Source of the DNA: Xanthobacteraceae bacterium
GTDB lineage: Bacteria > Pseudomonadota > Alphaproteobacteria > Rhizobiales > Xanthobacteraceae
Assembly (NCBI GenBank): GCA_030036975.1
Contig: JASHSE010000268.1
Location: 1-8,668, forward strand
DNA: 8,668 nucleotides
Direction of reading: 5' to 3'
Shown here: positions 1-4,951 of the stretch, one piece after another
Layout of the letters: every line of letters starts with the position of its first letter
Position numbering within the stretch: position 1 is the first letter of the stretch
The notes under the pieces: model-generated
Databases searched by the model: none
Told to the model about the DNA's origin: nothing
Seen by the model: the letters and a program-made list of their open reading frames with translations, nothing else
Program-made: the position numbers and the translations under genes

Positions 1-45
1 GGCCGGATGCGAAATCGGCTGCACGATGGCGATGCGGAAGGTCAT
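1..45 (-). CDS. N-terminus of probable carbon-nitrogen hydrolase (partial)
   Basis: Only the first 15 codons of this minus-strand gene are inside the window, reading MTFRIAIVQPISHPA; the rest lies beyond the left edge. The ATG at 45-43 is preceded by a good ribosome binding site (GAGGAG on the minus strand, about 9 bases upstream), which supports a real gene start. The short segment resembles the first beta strand of nitrilase / carbon-nitrogen hydrolase proteins, which typically begin with a pattern like 'xRIAxVQ'. The family hydrolyses amide or nitrile C-N bonds through a Glu-Lys-Cys triad, none of which is visible here. The gene diverges from the monooxygenase at 202, leaving a 156-base interval with no convincing promoter. 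The family call rests on 15 residues and is tentative; the existence of a gene start is more secure. Confidence 0.5.
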   Translation of the reverse strand, partial: MTFRIAIVQPISHPA

Positions 46-186
46 GGCTATGCTCCTCGCCTCCGGCCCTCGGCAGATTGAAGCCGCGCCCCGCCGCAAG
101 GTCAAGGCAAAGCCGGAGCGCTGCGGCGGCGCCGTCATTAACGTGACGCCCGGCAACGCGACGCGCTAGGCTTGAGCCATCGGCCA

Positions 187-201
187 AGAGGAGGAAGACG
201 C
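187..201 (+). promoter_or_regulatory. Shine-Dalgarno site that fixes the monooxygenase start
   Basis: AGGAGG at 189-194 is followed by a 7-base spacer and ATG at 202. It decides in favour of ATG 202 over the in-frame TTG at 172. Confidence 0.85.
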
Positions 202-1410
202 ATGGCACGGGCGCCGCGTATTGCCATTGTGGGTGGCGGCATCGGCGGCCTGGCCGCGGCGCTAGCGCTGGAGCGGCGCGGCGCCGAGGTGATCGTCGCC
301 GAACAGTCGCCGGCGCTGAGCGAGATCGGCGCCGGGCTGAACCTGACGCCCAACGCGGTGAAGGCGCTGCGCGTGCTCGGCGTCGAGGATACGGTCAACG
401 CCATCGCCTCCGGCTCGGAATTCTTGAACATCCGTTCCTGGAAGAGCGGCCGCTACATCTCGCGCATGCGCCGCGGCGATTTCAAACAAAAATTCGGCGC
501 GCCGAACCTGTCGGTGCACCGCGCCGATCTGCTCGAAGTCTTGGCCGGCGCGTTGCGGACGACGCAAATCCGGCTCGGCCTGCGCGCGGTTGCGGTCGAG
601 CCGGGCGAGCGCCGCGCCGTGGCGCGGTTCGCCGACGGCACGACAATCGAAGCCGACATCGTGGTCGGCGCCGACGGCATTCATTCGGTGGTGCGCACGT
701 CGCTGTTCGGCGCCGACGTGCCGCGTTTCACCGGCTGCATCTGCTGGCGCGGCATGGCCGAAGCTTCAGCCTTGCCGCACGACATCGACGTGCGCGACGG
801 CGCGCTGTGGATGGGACCGCACGGTCACGTCGTGCACTACCCGGTGCGCCGCGGCGAGCTCCTCAACATCGTGGCGCATTGCGACAGCGATGCCTGGACC
901 GAAGAATCGTGGACGCAACGCTGCGACGTGTCCGAAGTGATGGCCACGTATACGGGCTGGAATCCGGCGCTCACCCGGCTCTATCCGTGCAGCACGCGCT
1001 GGTACAAATGGGCGCTATACGACCGCGATCCGCTGATGCGCTGGAGCCGCGGCCGGGCGACGCTGCTCGGCGATTGCGCGCACGCCATGCTGCCCTATCT
1101 CGGCCAGGGCGCGGCGATGGCGCTTGAAGACGCCTACGTGCTCGCCGCCATGGTGACGCGGCACGCCGACGATCTCTCCGCCGCGCTTACAGCTTATGAG
1201 CAGATACGCGCGCCGCGCGCCCGCGCCGCGGTGATGGGCTCGCGCGAGCGCGCCCGCGAAAACCACCTTGCCTCGCCCTGGGCGCGGCTTGTGCGCGACG
1301 TCAAATTCGCGCTGCGCCAGCGCTTCGGCGGCAGCGGCAAGAACCACGACAACACCGCGTTCCAGGTCGGCTGGCTCTACGAGTACGACGTGGGGAAGGA
1401 GGCGGGGTGA
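202..1410 (+). CDS. FAD-dependent monooxygenase, salicylate / 3-hydroxybenzoate hydroxylase-like
   Basis: A 402-residue class A flavoprotein monooxygenase. Such enzymes use NAD(P)H and O2 to hydroxylate aromatic rings in the cytoplasm. All three family signatures are present: the FAD-binding dinucleotide motif GGGIGG at residues 11-16 with an acidic E34 at the end of the second strand; the 'DG' motif GADGIHS at 156-162; and the 'GD' motif LLGDCAHAMLPYLGQG at 288-303. The C-terminal GWLYEYD resembles the tail of salicylate 1-hydroxylases and 3-hydroxybenzoate 6-hydroxylases. The length is normal for single-component members. ATG 202 is chosen because AGGAGG at 189-194 lies 7 bases upstream; a TTG at 172 would put that site inside the gene. 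It diverges from the gene at the left edge and converges on the alpha-hydroxy-acid dehydrogenase. The substrate cannot be told from sequence, and no ring-cleavage genes are nearby. Confidence 0.9.
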   Translation: MARAPRIAIVGGGIGGLAAALALERRGAEVIVAEQSPALSEIGAGLNLTPNAVKALRVLGVEDTVNAIASGSEFLNIRSWKSGRYISRMRRGDFKQKFGAPNLSVHRADLLEVLAGALRTTQIRLGLRAVAVEPGERRAVARFADGTTIEADIVVGADGIHSVVRTSLFGADVPRFTGCICWRGMAEASALPHDIDVRDGALWMGPHGHVVHYPVRRGELLNIVAHCDSDAWTEESWTQRCDVSEVMATYTGWNPALTRLYPCSTRWYKWALYDRDPLMRWSRGRATLLGDCAHAMLPYLGQGAAMALEDAYVLAAMVTRHADDLSAALTAYEQIRAPRARAAVMGSRERARENHLASPWARLVRDVKFALRQRFGGSGKNHDNTAFQVGWLYEYDVGKEAG

Positions 1411-1420
1411 ACGTTCTTAT

Positions 1421-1592
1421 CCTTCCCCGCGAAAGCGGGGAAGGGGGACCATCTTGCGAAGCAAGATGGTGGAAGGGGCGCCGGACTCGTCGCTTGCTTC
1501 TTCGCCTGAGATAACCCTCACCGCCGTGCGCCTCCTCCACCACGCTTCGCGTGGTCCCCCTCCCCCCGCAAGCAAGCTTACGGGGGAGGAAA
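1421..1592. repeat. Intergenic hairpin block, copy 1 (four stem-loops)
   Basis: The 191-base gap between the convergent monooxygenase and dehydrogenase genes is almost filled by stem-loops. Stem 1 is CCTTCCCCGC (1421-1430) with its exact complement at 1435-1444, closing a GAAA loop. Stem 2 is ACCATCTTGC (1448-1457) with GCAAGATGGT (1461-1470). Stem 3 is ACCACGC (1539-1545) with GCGTGGT (1549-1555). Stem 4 is CCTCCCCC (1559-1566) with GGGGGAGG (1582-1589). Parts recur at 3487-3616 in the same orientation, including a 19-base identical run (1461-1479 and 3499-3517), so this is a dispersed repeat rather than a unique terminator. None of the stems has a following T tract on either strand. It may still block transcription from both sides. 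I recall similar C/G-rich palindromes in Bradyrhizobium-like genomes. Confidence 0.8.
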
Positions 1593-1601
1593 AGTGGCGC
1601 C

Positions 1602-2819
1602 TCAGTAATTGTCCATCCGCCAGGCGTTGGGGTGTCGCACCTTGATGGTGGCGGCTTCGGCGACCGAGCGCGCGCCGACGTGCAGGAGCTCGGTCTTGAT
1701 CTCGTCGAAGAACAGATCCGCCACGTGCGGCGCACCAGCTTCGCCGAGCGCGCCGAGCGCGTAGGCGAAAGAGCGCCCAGTGAAGCAGAATTTAGCGCCG
1801 AGCGCGAGCGCGCGAATGACGTCGAGGCCGCCGCGAATCCCTGAGTCGATCATCACCGCCGCGCGCGATCCGACTGCGGAAACGATCGCCGGCAGCACGT
1901 CGACCGACGCCGGCGCGCCGTCGAAATGCCGGCCGCCGTGGTTCGACACCCAGATGCCGTCGGCGCCCAGCGCCACCGCGCGCTCGGCGTCCTGCGGATG
2001 CAAAATGCCCTTGACCACGAACGGCCGTTTCCAGCGGTCGCGCAAGCGCGCCAACTCCTCCCAGGTGTGACTGCCGCCGGAGCGCAGCCGCATCACTTCG
2101 GCGGTCGCGTTCTGGCTCGCCTTCGTGGCGTAGGGCGCGAGGTTGGCGGTGATCGGCATGCCGTTGCGCAGAAGCTGCATGGTCCAGGCCGGCGCGGTCA
2201 GCACCTGCCACGTGGTCCACGGGTTGACCGGGAACGGCACCCGGCAGCCGTTGCGGATGTCGCGCGGGCGCTTCGACTTGCCGGCCGAGTCGACCGTCGG
2301 CACCAGGACGTGCGCGCCGGCCGCGTCGGCGCGGCGAAGGAGGTCGAACGTGATGGCGTGGTCGTTGCCGGCAAAGCGGTAGAGCTGGAACCAGAACACG
2401 TCCGGCGCGATCGCGGCGATGTCCTCGATCGAGGCGTTGCCAGGCGTCGCCAGCACATAGGGGATGCGCCGGCGCTGCGCCTCGCCAGCCAACAGTTTTT
2501 CCGCCCCCGGCCACATCAGGCCGGCCGAGCCCATCGGCGCGACGCCGATCGGCGCCGCGTAGGTGCGGCCGAACAACGCGGTGTCGGTCGTCACCTTGCC
2601 GTCGATGCAGTAGCGCGGCAAAAGCTCGATCGCCTGGAACGCCGCCATATTGCGGCCGATGCAATATTCCTCGTTGGCGCCGCCATCGACGAAATCAAAG
2701 CCAAAGCGTGGCACCCGCGCCCGCGCCCGCCGGCGCAGATCATCGATGGTCGGAAAGCGCTGCCGCAGCCGCGCCGCCGCGCCGTTTTCGGCTTTTTCCG
2801 CCGGACCGCGCTCGACCAT
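1602..2819 (-). CDS. FMN-dependent alpha-hydroxy-acid dehydrogenase/oxidase
   Basis: A 405-residue member of the L-lactate dehydrogenase / glycolate oxidase / mandelate dehydrogenase family, which oxidises L-2-hydroxy acids to 2-oxo acids with FMN. It is a complete TIM barrel with the usual landmarks: DGGANEE (45-51), APMGSAGL (94-101), WFQLY with Q145 and Y147, TVDSAGKSKRPRD (175-187), the FMN-phosphate lysine K270 in VVKGI, and the active-site block SNHGGRHFD (292-300) with catalytic H294 and R297. Two positions are unusual: the block normally reads SNHGGRQLD, and the N-terminal substrate-binding tyrosine (Y24 of glycolate oxidase) appears to be F41. ATG 2819-2817 has a strong GGAGG 6 bases upstream; the frame stays open to 2951, but that would overlap the toxin gene. 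Only 26 bases separate it from the toxin, so read-through from that operon is possible. Family sure, substrate unknown. Confidence 0.92.
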   Translation of the reverse strand: MVERGPAEKAENGAAARLRQRFPTIDDLRRRARARVPRFGFDFVDGGANEEYCIGRNMAAFQAIELLPRYCIDGKVTTDTALFGRTYAAPIGVAPMGSAGLMWPGAEKLLAGEAQRRRIPYVLATPGNASIEDIAAIAPDVFWFQLYRFAGNDHAITFDLLRRADAAGAHVLVPTVDSAGKSKRPRDIRNGCRVPFPVNPWTTWQVLTAPAWTMQLLRNGMPITANLAPYATKASQNATAEVMRLRSGGSHTWEELARLRDRWKRPFVVKGILHPQDAERAVALGADGIWVSNHGGRHFDGAPASVDVLPAIVSAVGSRAAVMIDSGIRGGLDVIRALALGAKFCFTGRSFAYALGALGEAGAPHVADLFFDEIKTELLHVGARSVAEAATIKVRHPNAWRMDNY

Positions 2820-2845
2820 CGTTGCCTCCGATGCCGTCGCACGCC

Positions 2846-3121
2846 TCACCGATAGACCTCGCGCCGATGGCCGACGGTCACCACCAGCACCACAAACCGC
2901 TCGTCCTCGATGGTGGCGACTATACGATAATCGCCAACGCGATAGCGCCAAAGGCCTTTGCGATCGCCGGTCAGCGCATGCCCGAAACGGCGCGGGTCGT
3001 CGCTGCCGGCGATGCGCTCGCGCAAATAGCGCAGCACGCGCCGTTCGGCGTCAAGGCCGAGCTTGCGCAGGTCGCGAGCGGCTGCGCGATCGAACTCGAC
3101 CCGCCAAGCCGGCGCAGCCAT
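2846..3121 (-). CDS. RelE/ParE-superfamily toxin
   Basis: A 91-residue protein with the layout of RelE-type toxins, which cleave mRNA on the ribosome and are held inactive by a cognate antitoxin. An N-terminal strand (WRVEFDRAAARDLRKL, 6-21) leads into a helical hairpin. The C-terminal sheet then contains LWRYRVGDYRIVATI (58-71) and VTVGHRREVY (81-90). Basic and aromatic residues sit where E. coli RelE has catalytic ones: R66, R86/R87 and Y90, with K55, R59 and R61 nearby. It reads in the same direction as the antitoxin upstream, but starts 61 bases after it instead of overlapping, because a palindromic repeat lies between them. The ATG at 3121-3119 has no good ribosome binding site; the nearest purine run (GGGA) is about 10 bases upstream, inside the repeat. 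It appears intact; activity is inferred only. Confidence 0.85.
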   Translation of the reverse strand: MAAPAWRVEFDRAAARDLRKLGLDAERRVLRYLRERIAGSDDPRRFGHALTGDRKGLWRYRVGDYRIVATIEDERFVVLVVTVGHRREVYR

Positions 3122-3123
3122 CA

Positions 3124-3172
3124 GCGCACGTCCCGGAAAAATGGAAACCGGTTTTCCGAAAAGGGCATACGC
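3124..3172. repeat. 49-bp palindromic repeat between antitoxin and toxin
   Basis: The ends are imperfect inverted repeats (GCGCACGTCCC at 3124-3134 against GGGCATACGC at 3163-3172). The centre is GGAAACCGGTTTTCC (3143-3157), which contains the perfect palindrome AAACCGGTTT. From memory, this resembles a repeat with a GGAAACCGGTTTTC core that is very common between genes in Bradyrhizobium and relatives. It fills nearly all of the 61 bases between the antitoxin stop and the toxin start. Confidence 0.7.
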
Positions 3173-3182
3173 TACTCAATAT

Positions 3183-3401
3183 CTAGCGTTTCGTGCGCTT
3201 CTTGAGGTCGCGCTCCAGGCTTTCGAGCGTCAGGCGGGGTCCGCCACGTCCTAGACGTCGGCGCGCCAGGTAATAATCCTCGATATCCTCGATCTGGCGC
3301 AGAATGGCCTCACGCGCATAATAGCTCTTGCTGCGGCCGGTCTTCCTGGCGAGCGCGTCGAGTCGCTGCTCGATTTCAGGGGGCAAGCGAAGAGCAAGCA
3401 T
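3183..3401 (-). CDS. Ribbon-helix-helix antitoxin (RelB/DinJ-like)
   Basis: A 72-residue protein. Residues 2-7 form the short beta strand (LALRLP), and residues 8-43 form two helices (EIEQRLDALARKTG and RSKSYYAREAILRQIEDIEDY), which is the ribbon-helix-helix fold of dimeric DNA-binding antitoxins. The basic C-terminal tail (44-72, rich in R and K) would be the toxin-binding part. The ATG at 3401-3399 has GGAGG about 8 bases upstream. It is the first gene of a minus-strand pair with the RelE-like toxin. A perfect 18-bp palindrome 17 bases upstream of the start is the obvious operator for self-repression, as is usual for such pairs. The stop codon TAG lies 61 bases before the toxin start. Confidence 0.85.
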   Translation of the reverse strand: MLALRLPPEIEQRLDALARKTGRSKSYYAREAILRQIEDIEDYYLARRRLGRGGPRLTLESLERDLKKRTKR

Positions 3402-3417
3402 GTTGGGGCCTCCACTA

Positions 3418-3435
3418 TGCTATACATGTATAGCA
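3418..3435. promoter_or_regulatory. 18-bp perfect palindrome, probable antitoxin operator
   Basis: TGCTATACATGTATAGCA is an exact palindrome ending 17 bases upstream of the antitoxin ATG. It contains the -10-like TATACA on the minus strand, and TTGTCT lies 15 bases upstream of that as a weak -35 candidate with a short spacer. A dimeric ribbon-helix-helix antitoxin bound here would cover the promoter. The palindrome is directly seen; its use as operator is inferred from position. Confidence 0.7.
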
Positions 3436-3439
3436 AGCC

Positions 3440-3523
3440 ATGAACCGAGACAACGGAGACGCCATGCAGGTCATCGATCTCAATCGCCATTTTGCGCAGC
3501 AAGATGGTGGAAGGGGCCTCTGA
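3440..3523 (+). other. Short divergent reading frame, possible truncated gene start
   Basis: A 27-codon frame opens just beyond the antitoxin operator on the opposite strand. An internal in-frame ATG at 3464 has GGAG (3455-3458) 5 bases upstream and reads MQVIDLNRHFAQ before running into hairpin repeat copy 2 at 3487 and stopping at 3521-3523. This could be the 5' remnant of a gene cut off by the repeat, or chance. I do not recognise it. Confidence 0.2.
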
Positions 3524-3616
3524 CTCAACATTTCGTTTTCGTCGCAAGAATTTCGTCGAATCCGCGCGCCCGCTTCGCGCGGTCCCCCTCCCCCGCTGCG
3601 CCACGCGGGGGAGGAG
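3487..3616. repeat. Intergenic hairpin block, copy 2 (lacks the first stem of copy 1)
   Basis: A shorter relative of the block at 1421-1592 in the same orientation. It starts at the equivalent of stem 2: CCATTTTGC (3487-3495) with GCAAGATGG (3499-3507), including one G-T pair. The 19-base run GCAAGATGGTGGAAGGGGC follows (3499-3517), then CCGCGCG (3562-3568) with CGCGCGG (3576-3582). It ends with CCTCCCCCGC (3587-3596) and its exact complement at 3605-3614. The middle, about 45 bases, has diverged. It ends 6 bases beyond the solute-binding gene's stop on that gene's downstream side, so its last stem could act as a transcription stop, though there is no T tract. Confidence 0.8.
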
Positions 3617-3622
3617 AAGTCG

Positions 3623-4342
3623 TTACGGCGCCACCGAGAGCCCCTGCACGCGGTGCTTCGCGATCAGCCGCGCCACCAGGCCGGAGGTTTTTGCTTCGGC
3701 GACGAAGTCGCGCAGGAACGCGGCGCCCGGGGCGTTCTTCTTCGCGGTGCCGATCGCCTGCTGCACGGCGGTGAAATTGCCGGGGAGAATGCGCGAGCCG
3801 GGGAATTTTTTCACGTCTTCGAGCAGCTGCGGGCGCAGCGCGGCGTAGGCGTCGAGTTTTTCGGCGATGAACTGGTTCAACGGCCCGTCGGCCGAATCCG
3901 AGCGCAACAGCGTGGCGTGCTCGAGGTTGGCGGTGAGCCAAAGATCGTAAGCGGCGCCGCGCCGCACCGCGATGCGCGCGCCGGCACGATCGACCTCGGC
4001 GACGCTCTGAGCGGGCGAATCCGGCGGCACCAGGTAGGTGGCCTCGATCTCGCAATAGGCCGGGCTGAAGGTGATCTTCTCGGCCCGCGCCGGCTCGGCG
4101 CCAATCAGCCCGATATCCCAGGCGTCGGTGCCGGCCGCGTCGGCCAGCTTGGAGGGGCGTTCGAACGGCACGTAGGTGACCGGCACGCCGAGCCGCCGCG
4201 CGATCGCGGCGGCCATGTCGGGGGCGACGCCCTGGGGGTCGCCGGCGGCCGTTTTGCCAGTGACCAGAAGAAAGTTGCCCATGTTGATGCCGGCCCGCAG
4301 CACCCCCTTGGGCGCCAGCTCGGCCACGATTTGCCGGTCCAT
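3623..4342 (-). CDS. Solute-binding protein, SBP_bac_3 type, without signal peptide
   Basis: A 239-residue protein of the amino-acid ABC-transporter binding-protein family (two-lobed fold). Visible landmarks are VLRAGI (14-19) as the first strand, GVAPDMAAAIARRLGVPVTYVPF (38-60), WDIGLIGAEPAR (75-86) with R86 at the position of the ligand-carboxylate arginine, FSPAYCE (92-98), and LDAYAAL (163-169) with D164 at the position of the ligand-amine aspartate. The odd feature is the N-terminus, MDRQIVAELAPKG, which goes straight into the domain with no signal peptide or lipobox. GGAGG 6 bases upstream of ATG 4342 makes this start firm, and the frame offers no upstream extension. No transporter permease or ATPase gene is nearby. 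It may act in the cytoplasm, or use a non-classical export route. It is divergent from the small membrane protein gene. Confidence 0.85.
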   Translation of the reverse strand: MDRQIVAELAPKGVLRAGINMGNFLLVTGKTAAGDPQGVAPDMAAAIARRLGVPVTYVPFERPSKLADAAGTDAWDIGLIGAEPARAEKITFSPAYCEIEATYLVPPDSPAQSVAEVDRAGARIAVRRGAAYDLWLTANLEHATLLRSDSADGPLNQFIAEKLDAYAALRPQLLEDVKKFPGSRILPGNFTAVQQAIGTAKKNAPGAAFLRDFVAEAKTSGLVARLIAKHRVQGLSVAP

Positions 4343-4412
4343 TCAGTCCTCCAAAACCCTTGGCTCACGGCCGTTTGGCGGCCGGATCGCCCCCTGCCGC
4401 CCCTCCCTTACC

Positions 4413-4437
4413 GGAACCGGGCGGCCGATCAATCGTT
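4413..4437 (+). promoter_or_regulatory. Candidate EcfG (general stress response) promoter
   Basis: GGAAC at 4413-4417, a 16-base spacer, then CGTT at 4434-4437. This matches exactly the GGAAC-N16/17-CGTT consensus known for EcfG, the sigma factor of the alphaproteobacterial PhyR-NepR-EcfG general stress response. It points toward the small membrane protein at 4564, giving a leader of about 120 bases. It is the only complete match I noticed in an intergenic interval here. The match is seen; the function is inferred. Confidence 0.55.
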
Positions 4438-4563
4438 ATCACGGGCCATCACCCCTCGGTGAGGGCGTGTTCCACCGGTGCAGTAGCGTCCCCAAATTGC
4501 CGGCTGAATTGAACCTTCAGCCCGGGTGCGGCGACTTAATCGCTAAAGAGCCGGGAGAGCGTC

Positions 4564-4755
4564 ATGAGCCATTCCATGTACAACGCCGACCGCAGCACCC
4601 ACCTCAAGGTCGTGGTACTCGGTCTGTTGTGCGCCACCGCGGTCGCGGCCGTCGGCATTTTCGCCAATGTCAGCCAGTTCGACATGGGCACCGCGCCGCT
4701 GGTCAAAGCCGGTCAGCCGACCATCGTCAGCGGCAAGTTGCCGGCCATTCGATAG
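4564..4755 (+). CDS. Small single-pass membrane protein, conserved-hypothetical type
   Basis: A 63-residue protein: a polar N-terminus (MSHSMYNADRSTHLK), one hydrophobic helix at about 15-36 (from VVVLGLLCATAVAAVGIF), and a 27-residue tail (QFDMGTAPLVKAGQPTIVSG). GGGAG at 4553-4557, 6 bases upstream of the ATG, supports translation. The opening MSHSMYxADRxTHLK and the tail (L)VKAGxP resemble, from memory, a family of small uncharacterised proteins frequent in Bradyrhizobium. The helix could be a transmembrane anchor or an uncleaved signal; there is no lipobox. A candidate EcfG stress promoter lies upstream. It stands alone on the plus strand, divergent from the binding-protein gene and convergent with the anti-sigma gene. 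No function can be assigned. Confidence 0.7.
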   Translation: MSHSMYNADRSTHLKVVVLGLLCATAVAAVGIFANVSQFDMGTAPLVKAGQPTIVSGKLPAIR

Positions 4756-4783
4756 AGCCCTTCGGCATCAACAGCCCAAATTC

Positions 4784-4930
4784 CCGTCATCCTGAGAGCC
4801 TGTGAATCTATTGATCTTGGAGGTTTGCGACCTGAGTCAAATCAAGGACTTAGGACCCTCGAAAATCGCAAAACGCGAATAGATTCACATTCTCTGAGGC
4901 GGCCGCGAAGCGACCCTCGAAGGATGGCGG
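4784..4930. repeat. Nested repeat: older palindrome split by an inserted element
   Basis: The outer ends CCGTCATCCT (4784-4793) and AGGATGGCGG (4921-4930) are inverted repeats with one mismatch. Between them, GGCCGC (4901-4906) pairs with GCGACC (4910-4915) around GAA, with one G-T pair. If the inner element at 4797-4893 and one copy of CTGAG are removed, the remaining 45 bases form one continuous stem-loop that starts CCGTCATCCTGAGG and ends CTCGAAGGATGGCGG. This is a repeat type I recall as common in Rhizobiales genomes. It fills the gap between the convergent small membrane protein and anti-sigma genes. Confidence 0.7.
4797..4893. mobile_element. 97-bp MITE-like inserted element with 5-bp target duplication
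   Basis: The ends are 16-base inverted repeats matching at 14 of 16 positions. They contain an exact 12-base pair, TGTGAATCTATT (4801-4812) and AATAGATTCACA (4878-4889). Inside, TTTGCGA (4824-4830) pairs with TCGCAAA (4866-4872), and CCTGAGTC (4831-4838) pairs with GACTTAGG (4847-4854) with one G-T pair, so the whole element folds on itself. CTGAG flanks it directly (4792-4796 and 4894-4898), as expected of a 5-base target-site duplication. It is too short to encode a transposase, so it would have been moved by one encoded elsewhere. The structure is seen; mobility is inferred. Confidence 0.6.
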
Positions 4931-4951
4931 ATACGCGTCAACAAAAAGCGG

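Noticed and set aside
172..201. Upstream TTG start for the monooxygenase
   Set aside because: It would place the strong AGGAGG (189-194) inside the coding region and add residues before the canonical N-terminal FAD-binding strand.
46..201. Divergent promoters between the left-edge gene and the monooxygenase
   Set aside because: TTGAAG at 78-83 has no acceptable -10 at proper spacing, and no operator-like palindrome is visible.
1421..1592. Rho-independent terminator at the monooxygenase end
   Set aside because: The stems are strong but no T tract follows on either strand, and related sequence recurs at 3487-3616, so it is listed as a repeat instead.
1926..2855. Long plus-strand open frame opposite the dehydrogenase gene
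   Set aside because: High GC content keeps antisense frames open; the composition is Arg/Ala-rich with no recognisable domain, and the opposite strand has a clear enzyme.
2820..2951. N-terminal extension of the alpha-hydroxy-acid dehydrogenase
   Set aside because: The frame is open to 2951, but the extension overlaps the toxin gene and does not resemble the family. ATG 2819 has its own GGAGG.
3653..4462. Long plus-strand open frame opposite the solute-binding gene
   Set aside because: It is an antisense shadow of a recognised gene, with Gly/Arg/Asp-rich low-information sequence and no ribosome binding site of note.
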